Below are positions 1 through 9,760 of a DNA stretch of 64,000 bases, one piece after another. The notes under the pieces were generated by a model. That model saw only the letters and a program-made list of their open reading frames with translations. It searched no databases and had not been told where the DNA came from. Position 1 is the stretch's first letter. The number at the start of each line of letters is the position of its first letter. This stretch comes from Artemia franciscana. Lineage: Eukaryota > Arthropoda > Branchiopoda > Anostraca > Artemiidae. The stretch spans positions 18,294,409-18,358,408 of the forward strand of contig NC_088864.1 in the NCBI RefSeq assembly GCF_032884065.1, written 5' to 3'. The translations under genes were made by a program, and so were the position numbers.

Positions 1-790
1 CACTAATACAAAAGAAGAAAAAAACTAAAAAAGGTAAAAACTACAAAAAAAAACTAAAAAGAAAAAAAAATAAAAAAGCTAAAAAACTAAAAAAAAAGTA
101 AAAAAAGGTAAAAATCTAATAACTAAAAAAAAAACTGAAAAAAATAAAAAAAGGCAAAAACTACAAAAAAAATAAAAACTAATAAAAAAACTAAAAAAGC
201 TAAAAAACTAAAAAAACTAAAAAAAACTAAAAAAAGGTAAAAAAACTAAAAAAAACTAAAAACTAAAAAAGAAAAAAACTAAAAAAAAGGAAAAAACTGA
301 AAAATAAAAGAGAAAAAGAAAACTAAAAAAATATGAATAAATATATATAAAAATAAGTTGTTTGTGGGTTATGTCTGTCTGTCTGTCTGTCGAGTGACGT
401 CGTGTTTGTCCGCATATGACGTCTGAATTATTTCACACTAATACAAAAGAAGAAAAAAAACTAAAAAAGGTAAAAACTACAAAAAAAACTAAAAAGAAAA
501 AAACTAAAAAAGCTAAAAAACTGAAAAAAACTAAAAAAAGGTAAAAAACTAAAACTAAAAAAAACTGAAAAAACTAAAAAAAGGCAAAAACTAAAAAAAA
601 ACTAAAAACTAATAAAAAAACTAAAAAAGCTAAAAAACTAAAAAAACTAAAAAAAACTAAAAAAAGGTAAAAAACAAAAAAAAACCAAAAACTAAAAAAG
701 AAAAAACTAAAAAAAAGGAAAAAACTGAAAAATAAGAGAAAAAGAAAACTAAAAAAATATTAATAAATATAAAAAATATAAATATAAATA
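1..790 (+). repeat. A-rich (A)nCT(A)nG tract in two tandem copies
   Basis: Low-complexity sequence built from runs of A broken by CT, G or GG. The block beginning CACTAATACAAAAGAAG at 1 restarts at about 435, so two copies of about 345 bp lie in tandem, separated by an 87-bp Helitron 5'-end-like piece. The same tract type recurs inside the Helitron copies throughout the first 28 kb. No gene is supported here. Confidence 0.8.
347..433 (+). mobile_element. Helitron 5'-end-like sequence
   Basis: The sequence AATAAGTTGTTTGTGG followed by (CTGT)n and GAGTGACGTC matches, in plus orientation, the 5' ends seen at about 4262 (minus), 8610 (minus), 8630 (plus) and 9825 (minus). It marks the likely start of the plus-strand Helitron remnant that ends at 1734. 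The exact terminus cannot be fixed because the flank is A/T simple sequence. Confidence 0.5.
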
Positions 791-804
791 TAATATAAAT
801 TAGT

Positions 805-1362
805 AATCAACAAAGCACCGAGACACAAATGACGACCGGGACACAGGGAGTATAAATGACGACCAGGACATAAGTAAAAAAAAAAAAAACTAAAAAAACT
901 AAAAAAATGGTAAAAACTACAAAAAAACTAGAAACTAATAAAAAAACAAAAAAATCTAAAAATCTAAATAAACTAAAAAAGAAAAAAAAGAAAAAAGGAA
1001 AAAAATAAAGGAGAAAAACAAAACTAAAAAACGAATGTATATACAGACCGGGACACCGGGATACAAATGACGACCGGGACACAGGGAATATAAATGACGA
1101 CCGGGACACAGGGACACAACTACAATGGGGACGCCGGGGGGCACAGGGGGATATAAATGACGACCGGGACACCGGGACACAAGGAATATAAATGACGCCC
1201 GGGACACTCAAAGAGAAATCACAGACTGGAACACCGGGACACAAATGACGACCGGGACACAGGGAATATAAATGACGACCGGGACACAGGGACATAACTA
1301 CAAAGGGGACGCCGGGGTGCATAGGGGGATATATAAATGACGATGGCGACTCAGGGAATGGT
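805..1362 (+). repeat. CCGGGACA/TAAATGACGA minisatellite with A-rich inserts
   Basis: Irregular tandem repeats of units such as AATGACGACCGGGACACAGG and TATAAATGACGACC, broken by an A-rich stretch (about 866-1030) and by a 'GGGGACGCCGGGG' variant. On the opposite strand the unit reads TGTCCCGGTCGTCATTTAT, as at 2341-2605, 6055-6130, 7895-8050 and 8830-9760. Long open frames across it (repeating CPGRHLYSLCPGRH) come only from the repeat periodicity and are not a gene. Confidence 0.85.
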
Positions 1363-1556
1363 CGATTAGCAATAACCATCAACAAAGCTCAAGGGCAATC
1401 ATTAGAATCATGAGGTATAGATCTGAATACGGATTGTTTTCCCATGGACCATTATATGTTGCATGTTCAAGAGTCGGTAAACCTGACAATCTATTTATAT
1501 GCACAGGCAATGGGACAGCAAAGAATGTTGTATATTCGCAAGTTTTACTTAGTTAA
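1363..1556 (+). pseudogene. Helitron helicase C-terminal fragment
   Basis: Translation gives [13 protein letters not shown], then after one stop GIDLNTDCF and, after a frame change, FSHGPLYVACSRVGKPDN followed by LFICTGNGTAKNVVYSQVL. This is the last part of the Pif1-like SF1 helicase of Helitron transposases; 'NKAQGQS' and 'YVACSRV' are its terminal motifs. The frame break in 'CFSH' and the stop after 'SLES' show it is decayed. It follows directly on the minisatellite, which replaces the upstream helicase. Confidence 0.85.
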
Positions 1557-1557
1557 A

Positions 1558-1734
<177 letters not shown>

Positions 1735-1746
1735 TATATATATATA

Positions 1747-1790
1747 CCAACTGGGTGTTGGGGTGGTTTGAAGCGCCACCCCAACAGCTA

Positions 1791-1791
<1 letters not shown>
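1747..1791 (+). mobile_element. Second Helitron 3' terminus, isolated
   Basis: The sequence CAACTGGGTGTTGGGGTGG, a short loop, and CGCCACCCCAACAG end in CTAG at 1788-1791 before TATATA. Both hairpin arms are present. Only about 45 bp of the element remain, set between TA arrays. Confidence 0.65.
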
Positions 1792-2108
<317 letters not shown>

Positions 2109-2123
2109 TATAGATAGATAGAT

Positions 2124-2340
2124 ATATGTTTTTAACTACGTAAAATTTGCAAATATACAATATTCTTCGCTGTCACATTGTCTATGCATATAAATAGATT
2201 GTCAGGTTTACCGACTCTTGAACATGCAACATATAATTGTCCATGGGAAAACAATCCGTATTCAGATCTATACCGCATTTTTCAAATGATTGTCCTTGGG
2301 CTTTGTTGATGGTAATTGCTAATCGAATATTCCCTGTTTC
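2124..2340 (-). pseudogene. Helitron helicase C-terminal fragment
   Basis: The minus strand encodes [18 protein letters not shown], then IDLNTDCF and, after a frame change, a segment homologous to YVACSRVGKPDNLF, ending in a tail like the plus copy at 1363-1556. It belongs to the SF1 helicase of Helitrons. It is immediately preceded on the coding strand by the TGTCCC minisatellite instead of the usual 'LQFPIRLAF' segment. Confidence 0.8.
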
Positions 2341-2605
2341 CCCGTCGTCATATATATATCCCCCATGTGCCCTTCCAGCGTCCCCCTTGTAGTTGTGTCC
2401 CTGTGTCCCCGTCGTCATTTATATTCCCTGTGTCCCGGTTGTCATTTTTGTCCCGGTCTATAATTTCTCTTTGAGTGTCCCGGTCGTCTTTTATATCCCC
2501 TCTATCCCGCTTGTCATTTGTGTCCCAGTGCCCCGGTCTGTAATTTTTCTTTGAGCGTCCCGGTTGTCATTTATATTCCTTGTGTCCCGGTGTCCCGGTC
2601 TGTAA
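2341..2605 (-). repeat. TGTCCCGGTCGTCATT minisatellite
   Basis: Degenerate tandem units such as TGTCCCGGTTGTCATTT and CTTTGAGTGTCCCGGTC lie between the pre-helicase block and the helicase tail. This is the same position that the minisatellite holds in the plus copy at 805-1362. Confidence 0.85.
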
Positions 2606-3160
2606 AATACGACAATAGATCAATTGTGTTGTAACTTTGTTCACGATCCCAACCTACATATGTAGAAATAGAAGCAGTACGATTAGGCGAAGGCATTTCC
2701 AAGTGCTTGAGAAGTTTGTATGCAATAGATAGGCCAAAATCTTCAATCATAACTAAAGTGCAGTTATAAATTTCTGTTTTAAAGTCCAAGGTCATATCTG
2801 ACCTTTCTAGCCGTATTGGGTGGAGTATATTCTCGGCCATTTGCGATTTGTATTTCTCCCACAACTCTGTAGGAGATGAAGGAGAGCAACGTTTGCCGGA
2901 AGACACGGGCCGTAAGGTCATGGACCGGTGATTGTCCAGGATGTAAAGGCTGTTGTATCTAATCCCAAGATGGCTTATATATAAATGTAACAAATGACGA
3001 ATCATTAATCTATAGGCGTAATATTTCAATGCGCTGCATTTCTTGTCCATTTCTTTGTTACTGGCTGGATTTATCAATTTAATATTAAAGTGATAGCCTT
3101 CGGCTCCATTCCAAAAAATTATAGGATATTGTAGGTCATCGTAGCATCGATGAGTTTAAT
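2606..3160 (-). pseudogene. Helitron central/pre-helicase fragment
   Basis: The minus strand gives YPIIFWNGAEGYHFNIKL, then NPASNKEMDKKCSALKYYAY and RLMIRH. It then jumps across a deletion to 'CSPSSPTELWEKYKSQM', 'AENILHPIRLERSDMTLDF' and 'LEMPSPNRTAS...DREQSYNT'. The equivalent parts of the fuller copy lie at 18,400 and 16,650-16,440, so about 1.7 kb including the HUH endonuclease is missing. Short relics such as LYILDNHRSMTL sit at the join. The fragment is non-functional. Confidence 0.75.
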
Positions 3161-3225
3161 AAGAACCTCTCTTTGAAACGCCTTCTTATATACTTATAAT
3201 GACGTCATATACAAAGCCTTTGATG

Positions 3226-4085
3226 TCATATACAAATCACAGACCATAACGATTGCCACTTCGTTGATAGTTGCGTATCAGTAGGCGTCAATTCGATTGC
3301 TGTTTTGAACAGAAGTACTGAATTAATATTTATGTGGAGAAGATGTTGCAACTGGGAAACGATAGTCCTTTCAACGTCATTTTTTTTATCATCAGTATCA
3401 CTTTCAAGTTGTTTTACCTTGACTTGTCTTTTGTCACTATGAAATATATATCGCCGAACCCTTGTTTTTTCAACTAAAATCTGGTAGGCATTGATGACCT
3501 TATCCAAGTCAAAATCCCAAACCCAATCATCATCGCTATCATTTTCAGTTTTGATACGTTTTGATTCTCGCTGTCCAGGTTGTTTCAGGCTGCTCTTGTG
3601 ATTCCTCGGCACGCTTTCTTTTGGTGATTTCTCTTTGAGACGCAAGCTTGTTTTCACACTGTTGTTGTGATTCCTCGGCACGCTTTCTTTTCATACTTTC
3701 TCTATTAGCTGCAAGCCTGTTTTCACGCTGTTGTTGTGATTCCTCCACACGCTTTCTTTTCGTACTTTCTGTATTATCTGCAAGCCTATTGGCATTAGCT
3801 CTTTGAGCAGCTTCCTCGGCAGTTTTTTTGCCATTTTAGGTTCTTCTGTAATTTTAAGATGTATATTAAAAATTTCTCTTTGATGTTGTGATTCCACGGC
3901 ACGCTTTCTTTTCATACTTTTTCTATTACCTGCAAGCCTGTTTTCACGCTGTTGTTGTGATTCCTCGGTACGCTTTCTTTTCTTAATTTCTCTCTTGGCC
4001 GCAAGCCTTTTGGCATTAGCTGTTTGAGCAATTTTCTCGGCTGTTTTTCCGCCATTGTAGGTTCTTTTGTCATTTTAAGATCTAC
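3226..4085 (-). pseudogene. Helitron N-terminal region with STPR-like 23-residue repeats
   Basis: The minus strand encodes repeats of the form KRKRAEESQQQRENRLAANR + ES. The shared motif ACGCTTTCTT recurs at 3611, 3680 and 3749 (69 bp apart, 23 codons) and again at 3901 and 3970. The repeats are followed by an acidic DDDWVWDFDLDKVINAYQIL segment and by SQLQHLLH...LFKTAIELTPTDT, which is homologous to 18,600-18,745. Twenty-three-residue basic repeats of this kind match the STPR (score-and-three peptide repeat) DNA-binding domain known from silkworm FMBP-1. Several frame changes interrupt it. The function is inferred from repeat form only. Confidence 0.7.
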
Positions 4086-4274
4086 ATTAAAAATTTCTCT
4101 TTGAAAGGCCTTCTTATATACTTATAATGACGTCATATACAAAACCTTTGACGTCATAACAAACATGATGTCAGTCGACAAACAACTTCATGACGGCATA
4201 ATGCTCAATCCTTATAATGACGTCAGTCGACAAACATGACGTCAGTCGACACACAAACAACTTATCTATATAGA
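4086..4274 (-). promoter_or_regulatory. Helitron 5' leader with TGACGTCA array
   Basis: The palindrome TGACGTCA, the CRE (CREB/ATF) consensus, occurs at 4128-4135, 4149-4156, 4218-4225 and 4237-4244, with near matches between them. The last two are extended to TGACGTCAGTCGACA. The array lies between the inferred 5' terminus and the start of the N-terminal repeat coding region, so a promoter role is plausible. The motif count is direct; the factor is inference. Confidence 0.5.
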
Positions 4275-4280
4275 TAAAAA

Positions 4281-4795
4281 CTAGCTGTTGGGGTGGCGCT
4301 TCTCGCCACCCCAACACCTAGTTGGTGGGGCGCCTCGCGCCCCCCAAGCCCCCCCGCGCGCGTAAGTCGTTACGCGCCATATTAGTTACGCGCCATTGTA
4401 GTTGTGTCCCTGTGTCCCACCTGTGAATATAGATAGATTTATATATGTGTTTCAAACTACGTAAAAATTGCGAATATACAACATTTTTGGCTTTCCCACT
4501 ACTGGGACCTTTCCGTTTCCAATTGCCAGCAATTGATCTGAAAATGTTTGACCAGAGTCATCGTTTTGCAATCGGACACGCATATTTGTAGTTAATTCTA
4601 ATACTTTTACGTTTGCCCATAAATTAAAATTTTTCAGGCAAGCATTCATTTCGTCTGCAGGAGTTAAACTACGTAAAAATTACGAATATACAACATTCTT
4701 GGTTTTCCCTACAAAGCCGTATGTACTAATAATGACGTCATATGCAAACGCTCTTTTTACAAACAAACAAACATGCATACACACACCTCGTTTTT
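4281..4795 (-). mobile_element. Mini-Helitron, about 515 bp
   Basis: On the minus strand the 3' end is a perfect hairpin TGTTGGGGTGGCG / CGCCACCCCAACA followed by GCTAG at 4281 and then T. Upstream lie a GC-rich CGCGCGGGG stretch, a 'MLYIRNFYVV' tail, and an internal helicase piece, NACLKNFNLWANVKVLELTT then NMRVRLQNDDSG. A leader containing TGACGTCA (4733-4740) ends at about 4795 beside a GATA repeat. It looks like a deletion derivative with both ends. Confidence 0.65.
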
Positions 4796-4822
4796 ATATA
4801 GATAGATAGATAGATAGATACA
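4796..4822. repeat. (GATA)n microsatellite
   Basis: A short TATAGATAGATAGATAGATA array sits between the mini-Helitron leader and the next Helitron tail. Confidence 0.85.
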
Positions 4823-4829
4823 ATACAAA

Positions 4830-5189
4830 TTAACTGCGTAAAACTTGCGAATATACAACATTCTTCGCTGTCCAATTGTCGCTGCATATAAATAGATTGT
4901 CAGGTTTACCGACCCTCGAACATGCAACGTACAATTGTCCATGGGAAAAACAATCAGTATTAAGATCTATACCACATTTTTCTTATGATTGACCTTGAGC
5001 TTTGTTAATGGTGATTGCAAATGCTAATCGAATTGGGAATTGCAATCTTTTAAATTGAAAAGGCAGATCCGTTGGAATCATGGGAATGCGAGGAATAAGA
5101 ACAGCCTCACCCTCAAAAGGCCCTGTCAAGATTGTGGCCTCTATTAGGTTTTCCATTGTTTTTTTACGGCAAGTCGCGTGCCATTGCAA
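4830..5189 (-). pseudogene. Helitron helicase C-terminal part
   Basis: The minus strand encodes [20 protein letters not shown], then [40 protein letters not shown] and KAQGQS, followed by the YVACSRVGKPDN-type end in a shifted frame. Here the segment upstream of NKAQGQS has the regular Helitron form, without a minisatellite, which gives the reference order for the other copies. At least one frameshift lies near 'DCFSHG'. Confidence 0.8.
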
Positions 5190-5737
5190 AGCTTCGGTGG
5201 GTTGACATTTCTTAAAAGAATTATTGGTACGCCTATTTTTAGTTGTAGCAAGTGTGGTGGAAACCCTGAAAGATCTATGGAATTTAAAAATTCAGATGGA
5301 TAATTAACCGCTTCATTCAGTTCCAAAACTGTGTCGACTGACTTGTAAAGGACTGCCTGGTCTCGAATCTTGGTCAAACTAATATTGTTGATTTCGTGGA
5401 CGTCTATATTTTTGGGTGCGAGAATCGCTCTTTCACTTAGCCATTTATTATTTTTATAATTTGTTAGAATATTCGGAAATACTTTTTCAATCAATTCATT
5501 TTTGGACGTCACTAAATTACAGAAATCAGCAGGTAGTTGTATACGTCCTGAAATTGAGTCTATCGTATCATAAATGTCTTTTTCTTCCGACGTTAACTTG
5601 GAAATGTTATTTTGTACATACGACAATAGATCACTCGTACTGTAACTTTGTTCACGATCCAATTCTACACATGTCGAAACAGCAGCGATACGGTTAGGTG
5701 AAGGCATTCCCAAATCCTGAAGAGGTTTGTTCGCCAT
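5144..5737 (-). pseudogene. Helitron helicase fragment lacking Walker A region
   Basis: A 197-codon open frame on the minus strand reads from MPSPNRIAAVSTCVELDREQ through SYSTSDLLSYVQNNISKLTS and EEKDIYDTIDSISGRIQLPA to NELIEKVFPNI, NYKNNKWLSERAILAPKNID and [10 protein letters not shown]-like '[10 protein letters not shown]'. Normal Helitron helicases carry a Walker A (FFLDAPGGTGKT-type) loop soon after EQKDIYD. Here the frame jumps from 'IDSISG' to the distal helicase, so the ATPase core is deleted in frame. The same deletion is in the 6829-7761 copy, so it predates their divergence. The protein could not be an active helicase. Confidence 0.75.
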
Positions 5738-5985
5738 ACGTATTCACAAATCTTCTATAATAACTAAAGTGTAGTTATAAATTTCTGATGTAAAATCAAA
5801 AGTCATATCTGACGTCACTAACTGTTTTCGATGGAGTATATCTTCGGACATTTTTGACTTATATTTTTCCCATGACTCTGTAGGAGCTGATGGAGAGCAA
5901 GTGTAGAGTCTTCTTGAGGAATATGGACTGGTTATCTACTTCGATGGTGGTACCGTTGCCATTGTAGGTTCTTCAGTCATTTTAC
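5738..5985 (-). pseudogene. Helitron pre-helicase fragment with fused short leader
   Basis: The minus strand encodes ESWEKYKSKMSEDILHRKQL and FTSEIYNYTLVIIEDL, contiguous in sense with the helicase fragment downstream. At its 5' side it is joined to a piece reading MTEEPTMATVPPSK, resembling the MTDELTMAK start of the N-terminal block at 6547. It lacks about 130 bp that the sister copy keeps at 7600-7740. Confidence 0.55.
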
Positions 5986-6054
5986 AATTAGAAATTTCCT
6001 TTTCAACGGTCTTCTTACAATTAAAAATTTGTCTTTGAACGATATTCTTAAATA

Positions 6055-6205
6055 CCTGTGTCCTGGTCGTCATTTATATTCCCTGTGTCCCGGTCGTCAT
6101 TTGTGTCCCGGTCTGTAATTTCTCTTTGAGTGTTTTTTCTTTTTAGTATTTCTTAGTTTTTTACATTTTTTCTTTTTTCAGTTTTCTTTTTCTTCTTTAT
6201 TTTTC
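6055..6205 (-). repeat. Minisatellite and T-rich spacer in Helitron
   Basis: Two or three TGTCCCGGTCGTCATT units are followed by CTTTGAGTG and a T-rich tract (TTTTTAGT, TTTTTC). The same spacer occurs at 7895-8125 in the sister copy. Confidence 0.75.
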
Positions 6206-6209
6206 AGCT

Positions 6210-6547
6210 TCACTATGAAACAGATCGCCGAACCTTTGTTTTTTTTAAACTAAAATCTGGTAGTCATTGATGACCTTATCCAAGTCAAAATCCCAAACCC
6301 AATCATCATCGCTATCATTTTCAGTTTTGATATGTTTTGACTCTCGCTGTCCAGGTGGATCTTCATCTAACTGCACGGTTTTGCGTTCTTTAGCATCAAG
6401 CCTGTTTCCTTGCTGTTCTTTTGATTCCTCGGCACGCTTCCTTTTCTGACTTTCTCTATCAGCAGCAAGTTTTTTGGCATAGACTCTTTGAGCATCTTCA
6501 TCTGCTTTTGCCATTGTAAGTTCATCAGTCATTTTAAACTTAGACAT
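6210..6547 (-). pseudogene. Helitron N-terminal block (one STPR-like unit plus acidic segment)
   Basis: The minus-strand frame starts MSKFKMTDELTMAKADEDAQ, continues RVYAKKLAADRESQKRKRAE and ESKEQQGNRL, and reaches the acidic SDDDWVWDFDLDKVIN near its end. It is open for 100 codons and then stops shortly after 'YQILV'. It resembles the N-terminus at 3226-4085 but retains only about one and a half of the 23-residue repeats. It could be translated as a short basic protein; nothing shows that it is. Confidence 0.6.
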
Positions 6548-6582
6548 TAATAGATTTCTACGTGAACATATATGTCTTAAAT

Positions 6583-6646
6583 ATCTTTACCACCTATCTT
6601 TACCACCAACTATCTTTACCACCAAATATCTTTACCACCAACACCT
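6583..6646. repeat. TATCTTTACCACCAA tandem repeat
   Basis: About four units of a 15-18 bp motif (TATCTTTACCACC + AA/TAT) lie at the junction between two Helitron copies and run into CACCTAGTTGGTGGG. Confidence 0.85.
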
Positions 6647-6828
6647 AGTTGGTGGGTATTTGTAGTTAATTTTAATATTTTTACGTGTGCCCATAAATTA
6701 GAATTTTTCAGGCAAGCATTCATTTCGTCTGCAGGAGTTAAACTACGTAAAAATTGCGAATATACAACATCCTTGGCTTTCCCATTGTCTGTGCATATAC
6801 AAAGCCGTATGTACTAATAATGACTCTA

Positions 6829-7761
6829 TTAGGTTTTCCATTGTTTTTTTTTTTTTTTTTTTTTTACGGCAAGTCGCGTGCCATTGCAAAGCTTTGGTGG
6901 GTTGATATTTCTTAAAAGTATTATTGGTAAGCCTATTTTTAGTTGTAGCACGTGTGGTGGAAACCCTGAAAGACCTATGGAATTTAAAAATTCAGATGTA
7001 TAATTAACCGCTTCATTTGGTTCCAAAACTGTGTCGACTGACTTGTAAAGGACTGCCTGGTCTCGAATCTTGGTCAAAGCAATATTGTTGATCTCGTGGA
7101 CGTCTATATTTTTGGGTGCGAGAATCGCTCTTTCACTTAGCCATTTATTATTTTTATAATTTTTTAGAATATTCGGAAATACTTTTTCAATCAATTCATT
7201 TTAGGACGTCACTAAACTACAGAAATCAGCAGGTAGTTGTATACGTCCTGAAAAAGAGTCTATCGAATCATAAATGTCTTTTTGTTCCGACGTTAACTTG
7301 GAAATGTTATTTTGTACATACGACAATAGATCACTCGTACTGTAACTTTGTTCACGATCCAATTCTACACATGTCGAAACAGCAGCGATACGGTTAGGTG
7401 AAGGCATTCCCAAATCCTGAAGAGGTTTGTTTGCCATACGTACACACAAATCTTCTATAATAACTAAAGTGTAGTTATAAATTTCTGATGTAAAATCAAA
7501 AGTCATATCTGACGTCTCTAACTGTTTTCGATGGAGTATATCTTCGGACATTTTTGACTTATATTTTTCCCATAACTCTGTAGGAGCTGATGGAGAGCAA
7601 GTTGTTAAAATGATGCCAAACAATGCACGAATTTGACTTGGGGTTGACGTTTCGCACGCGTCATTGATGCAGTTATCCCAGTGTTGGTCATTCTCCAATA
7701 AATTCATAGCTTGGCATGTGTGCATTAAATTTTTTTGATAATAATGGGGAATATGGAACAA
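6829..7761 (-). pseudogene. Helitron pre-helicase and partial helicase
   Basis: Two adjoining minus-strand open stretches encode LLENDQHWDNCINDACETST, PSAPTELWEKYKSKM, MPSPNRIAAVSTCVELDREQ, TSEQKDIYDSIDSFSGRIQL and then, after a stop at 7200, the distal helicase ending [11 protein letters not shown] homopolymer run (22 T at 6844-6865) interrupts the end. The Walker A region is absent, as in the 5144-5737 copy. This copy keeps the 'NDQHWDNCINDAC' segment that the other lost. Confidence 0.75.
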
Positions 7762-7894
7762 ACAACTGGTTATCTACTTCGATGGTGGTACCGTTGCCAT
7801 TGTTGGTTCTTCAGTCATTTTACAATTAGAAATTTCTCTTTCAGCGGTCTTCCTACAATTAAAAATTTGTCTTTGAACGATATTCTTAAATACC

Positions 7895-8125
7895 TGTGTC
7901 CTGGTCGTCATTTATATTCCCTGTGTCCCGGTCGTCATTTGTGTCCCGGTATCCCAGTCTGTAATTTCTCTTTGAGTGTCCCGGTCGTTATTTATATTCC
8001 CTCTGTCCCGGTCGTCATTTGTGTCCCGGTCTGTAATTTCTCTTTGAGTGTTTTTTCTTTTTAGTATTTTTTAGTTTTTTACATTTTTTCTTTTTTCAGT
8101 TTTCTTTTTCTTCTTTATTTTTCAG
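7895..8125 (-). repeat. Minisatellite and T-rich spacer in Helitron
   Basis: TGTCCCGGTCGTCATT units and a following T-rich tract occupy the gap between the pre-helicase block and the N-terminal block, matching 6055-6205 with a few extra units. Confidence 0.75.
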
Positions 8126-8465
8126 CTTCACTATGAAATACATATCGCCGAACCTTTGTTTTTTTAACTAAAATCTGGTAGGCATTGATGACCTTATCCA
8201 AGTCAAAATCCCAAACCCAATCATCATCGCCATCATTTTCAGTTTTGATATGTTTTGACTCTCGCTGTCCAGGTGGATCCTCATCTAACTGCGCGGTTTT
8301 GCGTTCTTTAGCCTCAAGCCTGTTTCCTTGCTGTTCTTTTGATTCCTCGGCACGCTTTCTTTTCTGACTTTCTCTATCAGCAGCAAGTTTTTTGGCATAG
8401 ACTCTTTGAGCATCTTCATCGGCTTTTGCCATTGTAAGTTCATCAGTCATTTTAAACTTAAACAT
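8115..8465 (-). pseudogene. Helitron N-terminal block
   Basis: The minus-strand frame of 116 codons reads MFKFKMTDELTMAKADEDAQ, RVYAKKLAADRESQKRKRAE, then DDDWVWDFDLDKVINAYQIL and VKKTKVRRYVFHSEAEK. It is the sister of 6210-6547 and is a few codons longer. The region joins basic STPR-like repeat sequence to an acidic WVWDFDLDKVI segment, as in the longer N-terminus at 3226-4085. Confidence 0.6.
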
Positions 8466-8479
8466 TAATAGATTTCTAC

Positions 8480-8620
8480 GTGAACATATATGTCTTAAAT
8501 ATCTTTAATGACGTCACCGTCATATCAAAAATGACGACAACTAACTTCATGACGTCAGTCGACACAGAAACATGACGTCACCTGATCCACAGACAGACAA
8601 CTTATTTTTATATATATAGA
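8480..8620 (-). promoter_or_regulatory. Helitron 5' leader with TGACGTCA sites
   Basis: TGACGTCA occurs at 8509-8516, 8550-8557 and 8573-8580 between the N-terminal block and the 5' end. Together with the leader at 4086-4274 and the sites at 8657-8664 and 9773-9780, it shows that the motif is a constant part of this Helitron family's 5' region. Confidence 0.5.
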
Positions 8621-8689
8621 TAGAGATAAGTTGTCTGTCTGTGTGTCTGTCTGTCAGGTGACGTCATGTTTCTGTGTCGACTGGTAAAC

Positions 8690-8830
8690 ATTGTCAGCTT
8701 TACCGACTCTTGAACATGCAACATATAATGGTCCATGGGAAAAGAATCCATATTCAGATCTATACCTCATGATTCTAATGATTGCCCTTGAGCTTTGTTG
8801 ATGGTGATTGCTAATCGACCATTCCCTGTG
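8690..8830 (-). pseudogene. Helitron helicase tail fragment
   Basis: The minus strand reads [20 protein letters not shown] and then, in another frame, the YVACSRVG region. It is followed on the plus side by minisatellite. A shorter copy (NKAQGQ to E-S) recurs at 9121-9180 after a T-rich tract, and a third trace lies at 9650-9680. Confidence 0.7.
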
Positions 8831-9760
8831 TTGCCGTCGTCATTTATTTATCCCCCTGTGCCCCCCGGCGTCCCCGTTGTGGTTGTGTCCCTGTGTCCCG
8901 GTCGTCATTTATATTCCCTGTGTCCCGGTCGTCATTTGTGTCCCGGTGTCCCAGTGTGTGATTTCTCTTTGAGTGTCCCGGGCGTCATTTATATTCCTTG
9001 TGTCCCGGTGTCCTTGTCGTCATTTGTGTCCTGGTGTCCCGGTCTGTATATACATTTGTTTTTGAATTGGTCTTTTTTTTAGTTTTTAGTTTTTACCTTT
9101 TTTTTAGTTTTTTTTTTAGTTATACCTCATGATTCTAATGATTGCCCTTGAGTTTCGTTGATGGTGATTGCAAATCGAACATTCCCTGTGTCCCCGTCGT
9201 CATTTATATATCCCCCTGTGCCCCCCGGCGTCCTCGTTGCAGTTGTGTCCCTGTGTCCCGGTTGTCATTTGTATCCCGGTGTCCCGGTCTGTATATACAT
9301 TCGTCTTTGAAATGGTATATGATGAAATAAATTTGTGTATTTTTCACCTTTTTTTCTTTTTAGTTTTTTTTTGTTTTTACTTTTTTTTAGTTTTTTAGTT
9401 TTTTTTCTTTTTTTTTATTTTCATTTTTTTTAGTTTTGTTTTTCTCCTTTATTTTTCATTTTTTTCCTTTTTTTTCTTTTTTAGTTATTTTAGTTTTTTG
9501 GCTTTTTTAGCTTTTTTATTAGTTTTTAGTTTTTTTTCTTTTTAGTTTTTTGTAGTTTTTACCTTTTTTTTAGTTTTTTTTAGTTTTTTTTTTACTTATG
9601 TCCTGGTCGTCATTTATGCTCCCTGTGTCCCGGTCGTCATTTGTGTCCCGGTGCTTTGTTGATGGTGATTGCTAATCGAAAATTCCTTGTGTCCCGGTCC
9701 CTTTCTCTTTGAGTGTCCCAGTCGTCATTTGTGTCCCGATGTCCCGGTCTGTAATTTCGT
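8831..9760 (-). repeat. Alternating TGTCCC minisatellite and T-rich tracts
   Basis: Minisatellite at 8831-9060, 9181-9310 and 9597-9760 alternates with T-rich (TTTTTTAGTTTTTT) tracts at 9065-9120 and 9340-9597. This is a tandem-like amplification of the module [helicase tail - minisatellite - T tract]. Open frames over it are repeat artefacts. Confidence 0.8.

Larger units (their letters stand above)
4823..6650 (-). mobile_element. Helitron remnant with near-identical neighbour
   Basis: On the minus strand it holds an N-terminal coding block (6547-6210), T-rich and minisatellite spacer, a pre-helicase block, a partial helicase, and the helicase tail. The 3' end is lost at the GATA array. The stretch 5144-6560 matches 6830-8480 over nearly its whole length with few differences, so the two copies are a recent tandem duplication or two insertions of one derivative. 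Confidence 0.7.
6650..8620 (-). mobile_element. Helitron remnant with intact 5' end
   Basis: On the minus strand the 5' end (AAGTTGTCTGTCTGTGG, about 8610) is followed by a leader with three TGACGTCA sites, an N-terminal coding block, minisatellite, a pre-helicase block, a helicase with internal deletion, and a short 'YIRNFYVV'-like tail at 6745. The 3' hairpin is missing. It lies head to head with the next copy (8625-9835), with only an A/T spacer between the two 5' ends. Confidence 0.7.

Noticed and set aside
805-1362. CCGGGACA repeats as telomeric or CRISPR-like array
   Set aside because: Units are irregular, have no unique spacers, and are embedded in Helitron text on both sides. There is no telomere consensus.
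807-1385. 192-codon frame with SLCPGRHLYSLCPGRH repeats, and similar frames at 8795-9398
   Set aside because: The repeats follow the minisatellite unit. Frames of similar length occur on both strands and break wherever the unit varies.
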